DNA from: Amylostereum areolatum
Taxonomy: Eukaryota; Basidiomycota; Agaricomycetes; Russulales; Stereaceae
Length of the DNA: 64,000 nucleotides
NCBI GenBank assembly: GCA_012932865.1
Contig: SAXG01000048.1
Coordinates: 290,357-354,356 of the forward strand
Direction of reading: 5' to 3'
The position numbers and the translations under genes are program-made. The notes beneath the pieces are model-generated. The model saw only the letters and a program-made list of their open reading frames with translations, made no database searches and had not been told where the DNA came from. How positions within the stretch are numbered: position 1 is the stretch's first letter; every line of letters begins with the position of its first letter. Below, piece after piece: positions 46,537 through 55,336 of the stretch.

Positions 46537-46912
46537 TTAACAACGCCTCTACTACTTTCAGGTCCTCCTCATCTATCGTAGTAGCCCCTAGTCGATGTCC
46601 TATCCTCGCCGTCGTCGCGTGATCCGGGCTCTTGAACCGAGGCCCGCGTTTTCGGAAGAGTCCCTTGATGCCGCATCTTCCCTTCGACTCCTGCATGGCT
46701 TCTTCGTCTAGGCTTCTCGGCCTCTTCATGACGCGAGCGACGTCCGGACGGTTTAGGAGTTCCGTGATTCGTTTGAGATGACGAAGGAGTTCTTCGTCTT
46801 GTGGGTCGGGCGTGGGAGTGCGTGAGAGGACGGGTGAGGGAGGAGGGGTAGTAGGAGGAGTGGTGTCGACGGTGGAGAGGTTACGCGAGGACGAGGTGAG
46901 AGTAGAAGACAT
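46529..46912 (-). CDS. Accessory ORF5: 127-aa basic protein of the chromovirus
   Basis: ATG 46912 to stop 46529. The N-terminal third is Ser/Thr/Pro-rich (TTPPTTPPPSPVLSRTPTP). A helix follows (EELLRHLKRITELLNRPDVA), then a strongly basic stretch (VMKRPRSLD, IKGLFRKRGPRFKS) and a short acidic helix at the end (DEEDLKVVEALLKR). The basic cluster could bind nucleic acid or serve as a nuclear signal. It begins 33 nt after the stop of ORF4. I recognise no family. Amino-acid composition is protein-like, without low-complexity decay. Confidence 0.5.
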   Translation of the reverse strand: MSSTLTSSSRNLSTVDTTPPTTPPPSPVLSRTPTPDPQDEELLRHLKRITELLNRPDVARVMKRPRSLDEEAMQESKGRCGIKGLFRKRGPRFKSPDHATTARIGHRLGATTIDEEDLKVVEALLKR

Positions 46913-46945
46913 CTTGGTAGGTTTGGGTGGTGCGAGTGGGTTTTG

Positions 46946-47239
46946 CTAGACAATGTCTGAGGATGTCGTTGTCGCTGTGGCTTTCCTTTTATCCTTACAA
47001 TGTGAAGAGGCAATGATGTAATCATTGCCTTCAATCGTAAGCAGGGGTTCGTACATAATCAAATCAGTCGTAAGTAAGCGACACGTCCAGCGCGCCATAG
47101 GGAGAATATCAAGTGTTTCGCCTTCCTCATAGCGATAGAAACCGGTGCAGTAGAGAAGTCCGAGGAGAATATGCGTACGAATGAGGGCGCAGTCCTTGAT
47201 CAGTCCGAGAAGTGTCGTAAGTGACAGATGCGAGGGCAT
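46946..47239 (-). CDS. Accessory ORF4: 97-aa protein of the chromovirus
   Basis: ATG 47239 to stop 46946. Composition is protein-like: SLTTLLGLIKDCALIRTHI, then LLGLLYCTGFYRYEEGETL, MARWTCRLLTTDLIMYEPLL, and a Lys/Thr-rich tail. It has a moderately hydrophobic N-terminal half but no clear membrane helix. It starts about 64 nt after the end of ORF3, whose last codon overlaps a perfect splice donor (GTAAGC at 47306), so ORF4 could be reached by splicing, though I found no frame-consistent acceptor. Family unknown. Confidence 0.45.
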   Translation of the reverse strand: MPSHLSLTTLLGLIKDCALIRTHILLGLLYCTGFYRYEEGETLDILPMARWTCRLLTTDLIMYEPLLTIEGNDYIIASSHCKDKRKATATTTSSDIV

Positions 47240-47302
47240 AATGATAGGGGGAGAGGGAGAGTCCGAGTGCGTATGATGATGAGTAATAGTTCGTCCGTGT
47301 GC

Positions 47303-49297
47303 TTACCAAGGCTCCGGCCAGTGATCCTTCGACTCCTCCGCTTCCTGCAAGTCCCAATCTTCTTCCTTCCAGAAGAGATCGTCGACGCGCCAGGAGTGGT
47401 TGAAGCGCGAAGGGGGTTCCCGCTGAGTGCGAAGCATGGCGTCCTCCCAGTACAACCACTGTTCGGTGGCATGTTGGGCGGCTTCGTGCGTCAAACTCTC
47501 ACGTCGTGCAAGGAATCCCAGAAGCTGCCTGTGGGCGCGGGCGGTAGCGTCGGTACGTCGGAGGTGGGGGTGGGACATCAGTGTTCCTGGACCGTAGTTG
47601 GTATCCGGACGGTTCGGGCGAGGGTGAGGAAGAGGAGTCTGTGGTCGGAGGGGATAGCAAGACCGCGATTGGGGGAAGTGAGGGGGAACGTTCTTGCGAC
47701 GGGGACAGTCTCGGCGGAGATGGCCTCGCTCGCCGCATTTCCAGCAGCATTTCCGCGGCTTTGAGGGAATCGCGTCCCACTTCTCTTGTGTCCACGTGGT
47801 CGGCTCGTCGCTCCATGGGTCCGAGGGGTTCTCGGCTACTTCCTTCGTCTTGTCGTCCTTCTCCGGTTTGTCCGTTGAGCTGTCCGATTTGTCCGTTGAC
47901 TCGCGGTCTCGTTTCCAGCGAACGCGAGTTTCCTTCATTTCCTCTATTATCTCCTGGATTTTGTCGCAGTTCTTCATTGCTCGACTTATCGGAGAGGTTG
48001 ACGTTTCGGATTCGCTTGAGTGGTCTTCCGTCGGGGTCGACAGATTCATGTTTACGTCGCTGTGAGGCGACTCGGGGATCTTGGGCGATGGAATTTCGAT
48101 CGTGGTCGGAGTGTGAATGTAGGAACGAGGGATAAGCAGGGGGGCCTCCGTGCCATGGCATGGGAGTGTCGCTAGCAGATACCGGGAATGGAGTTGGCGG
48201 TCTAGGCACTGTGGGCAGCTGAGAAGATGCCCCAGGTATTGGTCGCGGATCGCCGGTCTGTTGTCTGGGCTCTGGGGGAGCCATGGGCTGTCCGGATCGC
48301 TCTCCGGGTAATCCGTTTCTAGCGACGGGAGGCTGGATGGTGTTGATCTGGGTGATGCCAGGGATGGGTGAGGATCCTGGTGGCGTGGGAGCGGTGACGG
48401 GTCGTGGAGGGGCGTTAGGAAGGAGCGGGGGTCTGGTGAGGACGGATGTGATGGGATCGGGTCGAAGCCCGGGGAGATGTGATGTCCATGGAAGATGAGG
48501 TCGATGTCGGGGCCGTCGCGTGACGACATATGGGGAACTCTGGTAGTTTCCATTCGTCTGCGGAGGATTTCTCCTTCGTAGGCGGCGCGGAAGGTGTGTC
48601 TTTCCCAGTTGAGCCAGTTGACTCTGTGTCCGACTTCAGTAAGGAATCTCCGGAGCTCTGCGACGTTGAGTACAGCCGCTGCGCTAGCTTCCGGAATCGT
48701 CGAAGAAGTTTGACCTCTCGTTCCTCCATCTCGGTCGAGAGCGTCAGGTACCTCGAGTCTAACTGGCGGAGTTCTCCGTCGAGCATCTTGATGTGGTTCT
48801 CCAGGATGTTCTGGACGTTGGTTGACTCCCTCTTGAGGTCGTTGATCCGTTCTCTGGCCTGTTCGATCACTACTCCGGCTATCATGCGGGCTATCTGGCT
48901 CTCTAGGATCGGGGAGTCGGGTGTTGGGACTTCCGTGGCTCCGGGCCACGGGGATTGCATTAGCACCTGTGAGGAATCCGGGTGCTTCAGTTAGGGTTCT
49001 TCTGTGTGCTTCTAATCGGCTTACCCCCTGTTCTTCCGTCTGGTCCTGACCTAGACGGAGGAGGTACTGACTTAATTGCGAAGATTGCTGCCGATTGAGC
49101 GATGAAGCAGTCTCCGCAGAGGGCGCGTTCCTGTTGAGTGTGGTGCGCTCTGTTGCAGACGAGACGGATGCGGTCGACATTGTTGGGTGAGACGGTTTGA
49201 TTGGTAGAGGTGTTGGTTGCGTTTGGGGTGGTGGACATTTGGTGATCTGTCTTGCTGAACCCGTAGGGTTTTTATCCCCCCCTTGTTGGCAGTGCAT
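47303..49297 (-). CDS. Accessory ORF3: coiled-coil and CCHC zinc-knuckle protein, probably spliced
   Basis: An open frame spans 47303-49297, but coding character moves between frames in its 5' part. Start candidates are 49297 and, in another frame, 49238 (MSTTPNATNTSTNQTVS, with a Cys/His cluster CNRAHHTQQERALCGDC). An excellent intron (GTAAGC, CTAAC branch, CACAG) lies at 48967-49024. From 48966 to about 48700 a third frame carries a strong coiled coil (ILENHIKMLDGELRQLDSRY). A phase-correct intron at 48684-48751 would return it to the main frame (NVAELRRFLTEVGHRVNW). The rest stays in the main frame: Cys pair LSCPQC, basic helix, CCHC knuckle CCWKCGERGHLRRDC, and a Trp-rich C-terminus. It sits 21 nt after pol. 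It looks like a second nucleic-acid-binding, Gag-like protein; function unknown. Confidence 0.5.
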   Translation of the reverse strand: MHCQQGGDKNPTGSARQITKCPPPQTQPTPLPIKPSHPTMSTASVSSATERTTLNRNAPSAETASSLNRQQSSQLSQYLLRLGQDQTEEQGVSRLEAHRRTLTEAPGFLTGANAIPVARSHGSPNTRLPDPREPDSPHDSRSSDRTGQRTDQRPQEGVNQRPEHPGEPHQDARRRTPPVRLEVPDALDRDGGTRGQTSSTIPEASAAAVLNVAELRRFLTEVGHRVNWLNWERHTFRAAYEGEILRRRMETTRVPHMSSRDGPDIDLIFHGHHISPGFDPIPSHPSSPDPRSFLTPLHDPSPLPRHQDPHPSLASPRSTPSSLPSLETDYPESDPDSPWLPQSPDNRPAIRDQYLGHLLSCPQCLDRQLHSRYLLATLPCHGTEAPLLIPRSYIHTPTTIEIPSPKIPESPHSDVNMNLSTPTEDHSSESETSTSPISRAMKNCDKIQEIIEEMKETRVRWKRDRESTDKSDSSTDKPEKDDKTKEVAENPSDPWSDEPTTWTQEKWDAIPSKPRKCCWKCGERGHLRRDCPRRKNVPPHFPQSRSCYPLRPQTPLPHPRPNRPDTNYGPGTLMSHPHLRRTDATARAHRQLLGFLARRESLTHEAAQHATEQWLYWEDAMLRTQREPPSRFNHSWRVDDLFWKEEDWDLQEAEESKDHWPEPW

Positions 49298-49318
49298 TCG
49301 CCTGAATGTCGTTGAGTC

Positions 49319-52300
49319 TCACCAGTGTCTCACTTTCGTCTTGCGTTTCTTTCGTCTCGTTGGTTTTCGTTCTTGCTGTGTTGCGTCGGTTTCGTCGCGA
49401 TCAGTGGCTTCTGTGTTGGTATCTCTGATTGGCTGTGGTGGCAACTTCGGTGCCTTGGGGTTATTCCGATGGAACTCTGTGATCGCATCTTTTGATCCTT
49501 CGAGATTAGATGCTGGTTCCCATGTGTTACCGGAGTCGGGGTATCCTTTCCATTTTACGAAGTAATGTAACGGTTCTGAATATCGTTTGTCTAATTTTGA
49601 GGCTACTATTGTTTCTAGTTCGTAGAGTTCTTCATCGTTTACTAGTTCTGGAGGTGGTCTTTCGTAAGCTTCGCCGTATTGTTCTGTCTCTTTGAATGGA
49701 ATCAACAATGCTGCGTGGAATACCGGATGTATTTTCCACTTCGTCGGTAGTTCGAGGCGGTAAGTCACCGGTCCTATAACCTTTTCAATTTTGAATGGGC
49801 CGAATCGTTTCGGTGCTAGCTTGGTTTTCGGGTATATCGTGTTAAGGTTTTTTCCGTCTAACCATACTTGGTCGCCTTGTTTGAGTTGATCTCTTAGCGT
49901 GAAGGTTCGGTCATGCTGCATCTTCATCAGTTTAGCCGCTATTTCTAGGCTTGCTTCTGCGTTGTCCCATGCGTTCTTGAAGTTCTTTATTCTTTCTTCG
50001 GCTGTCGGTATTCGCGGGTCGGTTGGTATTGTTGGGTTAAATACCGGTTGATATCCGTGTAGGAGTTCGAATGGGGATGTTTTCGTGGCAGAATGTTGTC
50101 GTATATTGTGTGCGAATTCTGCTTTTGGCAAAAGTCTTGCCCAATTCATTTGGTCGCCATTGCAAAACGCCCGAAGATATTGTTCTAGTTCCTGATTCAC
50201 TCTTTCTGTCTCGCCGTCTGTTTGGGGATGATACGCCGTACTGAGCGACGAGATGACTCCGAGGCTTTCGCAAATGGATTGGAACACTTTGGATGCGAAT
50301 TGAGGGCCTCTGTCCGATATCATTCTTTTCCATAATCCAAATCGTCTGTAAACATTGTCGATCAGAAGATCAGCTGTTTCTTCTGCGTTGATCGTCTTTA
50401 GGCACGGCGTGAATACTGCGGTTTTGGTGAACCTGTCGACAACTACGTTGATCGAATCGAATCCGTTGGAGATCGGAAGATCTGTAATAAAATCTGATGT
50501 GATCGTTTCCCATGGTCGTTCTGGTATTTCCGTAGGTTGTAATGGATGTTTTGCCGGATGCGTGACATTCTTTGTTGACTGGCATACGGGACAACCTTGA
50601 ACATAGCCTTTTACGAAGGAAATCATCTTTGGCCACCAGAAGTTTCTTTGTACCAGTTCCAGAGTTTTCATTTCTCCTGGATGTCCAATCGTTTCCAGAT
50701 CATGATGTGATTCTAGGATCATGCGTCTGAGTTCGAGATTTTGTGGCACATAGATCTTTCCTTTTCTGATGATCAGATCGTTCTCGAAGTTCCAATCTTC
50801 GATTCCTTTTGCGAGAGTGCGTGGTCCCGATCTTTTGATTGTATCTAACGCTGTCCAAACTTCATCATCTAGGTGTGAGAAGTTTCTTAGTTCTTTGAGA
50901 AGTTCTTTGTCTCCGACTGCTTCAACTGTTCCTCTTCCGGTAGCTCTAGCCCTAAAAACCGAAGGATGGAGCAGGATGCGATCGTCGTTGTCTGGAATGT
51001 CTTCCTTATGATCTGGTCTTCTAGAAAGTCCATCTGCCTTGTTTGTACTTCCTGGTCTGTGTACCAAGGTATAGTCGAAACGGGACAGATATAAGCTCCA
51101 TCGTGCTTGTCGTCGATTAAGTTTTTGAGCTGTTGTGAAATACTCTAGATTTTTATGATCTGTCCAGATTTCGACTTTGTGGTTCGCTCCTTCTAGATAA
51201 TGTCGCCAGTGTTCTAAGGCTTTCACTACTCCTAAGAGTTCTTTGTCGTATATCTCGTAATTCTGTTCCGCGGGAGATAGTGATTTGGATAGGTACGCGA
51301 CCGGATGCCATCTTTCGATCTCATCTGGCTGCGATAGGATAGCTCCGTACGCAAAATCGGAGGCGTCACTCTCTATGCGGAACAGTTTGTTTTCATCGGG
51401 CATGATTAAGATTGGGGACGATGTGAATTCTCGTTTCAGTCTTTCGAAGGTACGTTCACATTCGGCCGTCCAGTTCCATTCGTGGTCTTTCTTTGTGAGC
51501 TGGAATAGGGGTCTGGCGATCTTAGAATAGTCTTTGATGAAGCGTCGATAGAAATTTCCAAATCCGAGGAATGATTGGACTTCTTTTACTTTCCTTGGTG
51601 TGGGCCATTCGGCTAGCCCTTGGACTTTGACTGGGTCCATCTGTACCTTGTTGTGCGTGATTATTACGCCTAAGTATTCGATTGATGGTTGTTCGAAGAA
51701 GCACTTCTCTGGTTTCAGGAATAGATCGTTCCGTTCTAGAAGTTGGAGGGCTTCTTTCATCAATTTCCTATGTTCATCGAGTGTTTCTGTAAATATCAAT
51801 ATGTCATCCATATAGACCACTACTTTTCCTGTGTCTATTAATTCTTTGAACAGTGCGTTCATCATTGCTTGGAATGTCGCGGGTGAGTTGGTTAATCCGA
51901 AGAACATTACCATTGGTTCGAAAAGGCCTCTGTTTGTTTTGAACGCAGCTTTCCATTGGTCTCCTTCTTTGATTCGAACATTGTTGTATCCCCATCGGAG
52001 ATCGAGCTTTGAGAAGATCTTAGCGCCTTTTAATTTGTCGATGAGATCTGAGATGAGCGGTATCGGGTATTCATTTTTGACCGTGATCGAGTTAAGATAG
52101 CGATAGTCCTGCACTGGTCGAAGAGATCCGTCTTTCTTCTTGATAAAGAAGAACGGCGATGATATCTCTGATTTTGATTCTCGGATGTACCCTTTTCGTA
52201 GATGTTCATCTATGAATGTGTCCAATTCCTTCCGTTCCGGTACTGTCATTGGGTACACTTTGCAATTTCGAGGTTTCCATCCTTCAATTAGGTCTATCAC

Positions 52301-53209
52301 GTGATCCCATGGTCTGCTGATTGGGAAGCGTTCCGACGCCTTCTTTTCGAATACCTTCTGATACTGTTTGTAACTAGACGGAATCATTTCATCGAGTGTC
52401 TTCTTCTTCTCTCCTACGGCCGCTCTTTCTGCGAGTTCTTGTGCCTTGGTTGCTCTTGCTGTTATCCAAATGTCGGGTTCGTTTGTTTCTTTTGCAATCG
52501 GCATTGTTTCTACGTCAGTTTTTCCATGGAACGTTCTGATTATCCTGATATTGACGAGATCGGAGTTGAATTCGGGGTCTTCTTGTTCTTCTATCGTTGT
52601 GTGATGGTTGATCTTCTGTTCTTCGAATGATTGTAGAGAGTGTTCGTCTTTTCCTTGGACGATCATTGTTTTACTGGTAGTGGAACACGTACCTGGACAT
52701 GTCTGTAGTGTAATCTGTCTTTTCCTCCAATCGATATGAGGATTGTGTTTCTTGAGCCAAGGGGTTCCTAAGATTACTTCGTCTCCTCCTAGGGCTGTGA
52801 CGAATAACCCTAAGTTTTCGCGGTGAATTTCTCCGTTGATCCCTTCCATCGTCATTGGAAGGTATACCTTTTGTTTGATCTCTCCTAGAGTGTTACGAGA
52901 TCCATCAACATTGTATATTGGTATTGGCTTCTTCAATTGGATCAGATTCATCTTGTGTTTTCGTACGAAATCTGGATGGATCAGGGTGCTGCTTGCTCCG
53001 CTATCTAGCAGTGCTTTTGCGGCGGCTTTACGGAACTTTCCATGAAACGTGACAGGTATATGAATTGATGGAGCGTGCGTTGCTCCGTCTTGGTATGACC
53101 TTATATACACTGTTCTATTTACGTCATCTCCTGTTTCCTGCACAGGAGATTGCTCTGAAAAGTTCATTGTCTGTGTCCTTTCAACAGCCGCGGTTGAAGG
53201 ACGATTCAA
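49319..53209 (-). CDS. pol: Pol polyprotein: protease, reverse transcriptase, RNase H, integrase, chromodomain
   Basis: 1296 codons with no AUG at the start; the frame opens at 53209 in the -1 frame relative to Gag. Order: aspartic protease (LLDSGASSTLIH, residues about 67-78); reverse transcriptase with the catalytic YMDD (about residue 466, 51803-51814); RNase H (RIESDASDFAYGAILSQ, WTDHKNLEYF); integrase with HHCC zinc finger (GCPVCQ), then DFITDLP, ISDRGPQF and GETERVNQELEQY carrying D, D and E; and a C-terminal chromodomain (HYFVKWKGYPDSGNTWEP) that should guide insertion to marked chromatin. All catalytic residues are present and there is no internal stop, so it is probably active. It is expected to be made only as a Gag-Pol fusion. 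Confidence 0.95.
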   Translation of the reverse strand: MNRPSTAAVERTQTMNFSEQSPVQETGDDVNRTVYIRSYQDGATHAPSIHIPVTFHGKFRKAAAKALLDSGASSTLIHPDFVRKHKMNLIQLKKPIPIYNVDGSRNTLGEIKQKVYLPMTMEGINGEIHRENLGLFVTALGGDEVILGTPWLKKHNPHIDWRKRQITLQTCPGTCSTTSKTMIVQGKDEHSLQSFEEQKINHHTTIEEQEDPEFNSDLVNIRIIRTFHGKTDVETMPIAKETNEPDIWITARATKAQELAERAAVGEKKKTLDEMIPSSYKQYQKVFEKKASERFPISRPWDHVIDLIEGWKPRNCKVYPMTVPERKELDTFIDEHLRKGYIRESKSEISSPFFFIKKKDGSLRPVQDYRYLNSITVKNEYPIPLISDLIDKLKGAKIFSKLDLRWGYNNVRIKEGDQWKAAFKTNRGLFEPMVMFFGLTNSPATFQAMMNALFKELIDTGKVVVYMDDILIFTETLDEHRKLMKEALQLLERNDLFLKPEKCFFEQPSIEYLGVIITHNKVQMDPVKVQGLAEWPTPRKVKEVQSFLGFGNFYRRFIKDYSKIARPLFQLTKKDHEWNWTAECERTFERLKREFTSSPILIMPDENKLFRIESDASDFAYGAILSQPDEIERWHPVAYLSKSLSPAEQNYEIYDKELLGVVKALEHWRHYLEGANHKVEIWTDHKNLEYFTTAQKLNRRQARWSLYLSRFDYTLVHRPGSTNKADGLSRRPDHKEDIPDNDDRILLHPSVFRARATGRGTVEAVGDKELLKELRNFSHLDDEVWTALDTIKRSGPRTLAKGIEDWNFENDLIIRKGKIYVPQNLELRRMILESHHDLETIGHPGEMKTLELVQRNFWWPKMISFVKGYVQGCPVCQSTKNVTHPAKHPLQPTEIPERPWETITSDFITDLPISNGFDSINVVVDRFTKTAVFTPCLKTINAEETADLLIDNVYRRFGLWKRMISDRGPQFASKVFQSICESLGVISSLSTAYHPQTDGETERVNQELEQYLRAFCNGDQMNWARLLPKAEFAHNIRQHSATKTSPFELLHGYQPVFNPTIPTDPRIPTAEERIKNFKNAWDNAEASLEIAAKLMKMQHDRTFTLRDQLKQGDQVWLDGKNLNTIYPKTKLAPKRFGPFKIEKVIGPVTYRLELPTKWKIHPVFHAALLIPFKETEQYGEAYERPPPELVNDEELYELETIVASKLDKRYSEPLHYFVKWKGYPDSGNTWEPASNLEGSKDAITEFHRNNPKAPKLPPQPIRDTNTEATDRDETDATQQERKPTRRKKRKTKVRHW

Positions 53210-53215
53210 AAACCC
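53175..53215 (-). promoter_or_regulatory. -1 programmed ribosomal frameshift signal between gag and pol
   Basis: Slippery heptamer GGGTTTT (53209-53215, Gag codons ..G GGT TTT) stands immediately before the gag stop TGA (53206-53208). Slipping back one base continues as GGG TTT TTG into pol. Six bases after the heptamer a hairpin begins: arm GTCCTTCAAC (53193-53202), 7-base loop CGCGGCT, arm GTTGAAAGGAC (53175-53185), pairing over 10 bp with one bulged A. Site, spacing and structure match the retroviral X XXY YYZ model. Confidence 0.8.
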
Positions 53216-54525
53216 TGATTGTCTTTGAACATGTTGGCAGTGCGTGCGAACGTTTCACTGTCCATCTTGTTCACAAGCTTGGTGATCTGATCAATCGGGG
53301 ATTCTTCCTCTGTTAAGTTCGTCGTTCGTGCATTGATCGTTGTTTGGGTACGTTTCTCTGGGCAGTTCCTGGAGATATGTCCTGGTTTCCGACAATAGAA
53401 GCACGATCCCGATTTCTGAAGTTCTGTACGTTCTTGCGGGGTAAGGCGTCTGAAGTTTCGATTGTTGTTTCCGGTTTGAGCGGCTCTGGCGGTGGTAACA
53501 TTCCCTTTATTTCCGTTTCCTCTTCGGAATGGGACGTACGGCTGCGGTTTCTTGTATAGGAGGGTGAGATCACTCGTCGGGTTCATTGGTCTCGTATAAT
53601 GTCGTTGGAATGCTTGAGCTTCTCGCCAATTATTATCGATGCGTAGTGCGAGTTCATACCATTCGTCGATATCGTTCGAGATGTGATCTCTCTTGAGAAT
53701 CTCGACTACTATATCGTTGCGCAGTCCTCTCTTGAATTGGTCGATCAATGCTTTATGATCGTAGCCGGCTTCCATGGCATAGTTTCTGAAGACCGTGATG
53801 TAATCTTTGGTTTCCATAGTGCCTTGTTCCAGGCGCTGTATGTTGAATCTAGCGTCTCTTCCGGGATCTATTTCTCCAAAGGTTTCTAAGAAATAGTCAC
53901 GGAATCCCGTCCATGGAAGATGTATTTCTGGATCTATGCCGCGATCTCGTATCTTATCGATTTTGCTTATCAAGAGGGACGCCCAGTGAAGGGCGGGTCC
54001 ATCGGTGAGATGCGAGAGTACAAAGGTTATCTTACGCATGTTGGTTTTGTATGCGTTGGGGAATGCTATGAAGCGAAGTACGCATTGTTCGATGAACTTT
54101 GCTGCCTTCGCTCGGTCTCTTCCGTCGTATACTCCTAGTGCGTTCAGTTTGAATCCTTTGTCTTTGTCTTCGGGTTTAGATCCGATTGTTCCTGTTCCTC
54201 CTGGCGGTGAATGCCACGGTGGATGTCTCGGTCCTTCCGGAAGATCTGCGGTCGCTCCTCTTCCGAATACATAGTCCTGAACCTTTTTTCCTTTCTCATT
54301 ATCAGCCGATCGGTCGGAATGCGTTGATGGTTGCGGCGATGGTACTTTCCATCCTATTGGTCCGCCTAAACTGAATCCCATGGGGAATCGAGCCTTATGT
54401 CTTGGTTTCGCGGGATCGGCTGGTGTTGGAGTTGCAGGCGTCTGGAGCGGTATATTAGTTTCTCCAGGGGGGACATTGCTAAGTGCGGTGGTGGGGTTGG
54501 GTATCGAGGTGGTAGCGTCTCCCAT
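53206..54525 (-). CDS. gag: Gag polyprotein (AUG-initiated form)
   Basis: 439 residues from ATG 54525 (context ACAATGG, good at -3 and +4) to TGA 53206-53208. The centre has the Ty3/Gypsy capsid fold signature: ALHWASLLISKI, WTGFRDYFLETFGEIDP, FNIQRLEQGTMETKDYITVF and YDHKALIDQFKRGLRNDIV. Near the C-terminus is a CCHC zinc knuckle (CFYCRKPGHISRNC) for RNA binding. The N-terminal 120 residues are Pro/Thr-rich. It forms the virus-like particle that packages the element RNA. The frame is open for a further 267 codons upstream (see next entry). The 3' end overlaps the frameshift signal that links it to pol. Confidence 0.93.
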   Translation of the reverse strand: MGDATTSIPNPTTALSNVPPGETNIPLQTPATPTPADPAKPRHKARFPMGFSLGGPIGWKVPSPQPSTHSDRSADNEKGKKVQDYVFGRGATADLPEGPRHPPWHSPPGGTGTIGSKPEDKDKGFKLNALGVYDGRDRAKAAKFIEQCVLRFIAFPNAYKTNMRKITFVLSHLTDGPALHWASLLISKIDKIRDRGIDPEIHLPWTGFRDYFLETFGEIDPGRDARFNIQRLEQGTMETKDYITVFRNYAMEAGYDHKALIDQFKRGLRNDIVVEILKRDHISNDIDEWYELALRIDNNWREAQAFQRHYTRPMNPTSDLTLLYKKPQPYVPFRRGNGNKGNVTTARAAQTGNNNRNFRRLTPQERTELQKSGSCFYCRKPGHISRNCPEKRTQTTINARTTNLTEEESPIDQITKLVNKMDSETFARTANMFKDNQGF

Positions 54526-55266
54526 TGTCGTGACGTTCTCTGATCTTCCGAATAGGTTTCCTTGTCTTCCTCTTCTGGTTTCGAAGATATCTTTGTCTGA
54601 TTTAACTGATGGAGATCTTGTTGATTCTTCTGTATGTCTTTCCGCTTCTGTTGCGCTCGGTGGGCTGCCTTCTCGACTTCCTCCAGAATCGGACTTAATT
54701 TGGGGGTTTGATACAGTTCTCTTAGGTTCTGGCGCGGTTTCTTCTGGAGGCTGTGTAATTGCTGCGGGTTCTTGAGGATGCTGGAGTTCAGTTTGAGGGT
54801 TCTGTGGTTCGGTTGTCGTATCGGCTGTGTCGGTATCGGGATCAAATTCCCAGTAGTCCTTAATATTCCCGGTGTAAGATTTCTCTTCGACTTTCTGTGC
54901 GTCCGGGTGTTTCCAGAGTTCTTCTGATGAGAGGGGCCCGATATGAGGTCTTGAATAATCTGGGCGCTTCCAATGTGAATTGTCGTAGCTTCCGTCTTCC
55001 TTTTCTCTTTTGGATCTATCTTTGAAGTATTCCGCTGCTGGGGGAAGGTTGTATCTGTATATGGGCGGGTTCCACTGGTATGCGTATGTTCCTTTGCTTT
55101 CTTTCGCGACGAGGGTTCCGTCGTAGTAGAAAAGGAGATGATAGGGGTCAAATGTCCAGCGATGATCTTCGTTTCCGTTAGGGAAGTCTCGACTGCAGTT
55201 TGATTGGAGTTGAGGGATCTCAAAATCTGATGGTATTTTTTCAGCGGGTTGTTCCGCTGACTCCGT
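54526..55266 (-). CDS. In-frame N-terminal extension of Gag without AUG; candidate ACG start
   Basis: The gag frame stays open upstream of its ATG from 54526 to a TAG at 55329-55331. There is no ATG, CTG, TTG or GTG codon in this stretch. It reads like real protein: HRWTFDPYHLLFYYDGTLVA, then YAYQWNPPIYRYNLPPAAEY, DYSRPHIGPLSSEELWKHP and TGNIKDYWEFDPDTDT, followed by a Pro/Glu/Ser-rich linker. An ACG codon at 55264-55266 lies in CCCACCACGG, which is the ideal Kozak sequence with ACG instead of AUG. Starting there gives a 686-residue Gag, 247 residues longer. No AUG occurs in any frame between the LTR TATA box and 54525. Alternatives are splicing from an LTR exon or a non-coding leader. Confidence 0.55.
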
Positions 55267-55336
55267 GGTGGGTGTTTCGTTTGACGCTCTGCGCCAAACT
55301 GTAGGGTGAGCTAGTGTAGAGGAGAGCTCGTTCTAG

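Noticed and set aside
54366..55223. 285-codon frame overlapping the gag leader on the minus strand
   Set aside because: It starts at TTG, is rich in Gln, Lys and Thr without pattern, and overlaps the gag-frame extension, which has far better coding character.
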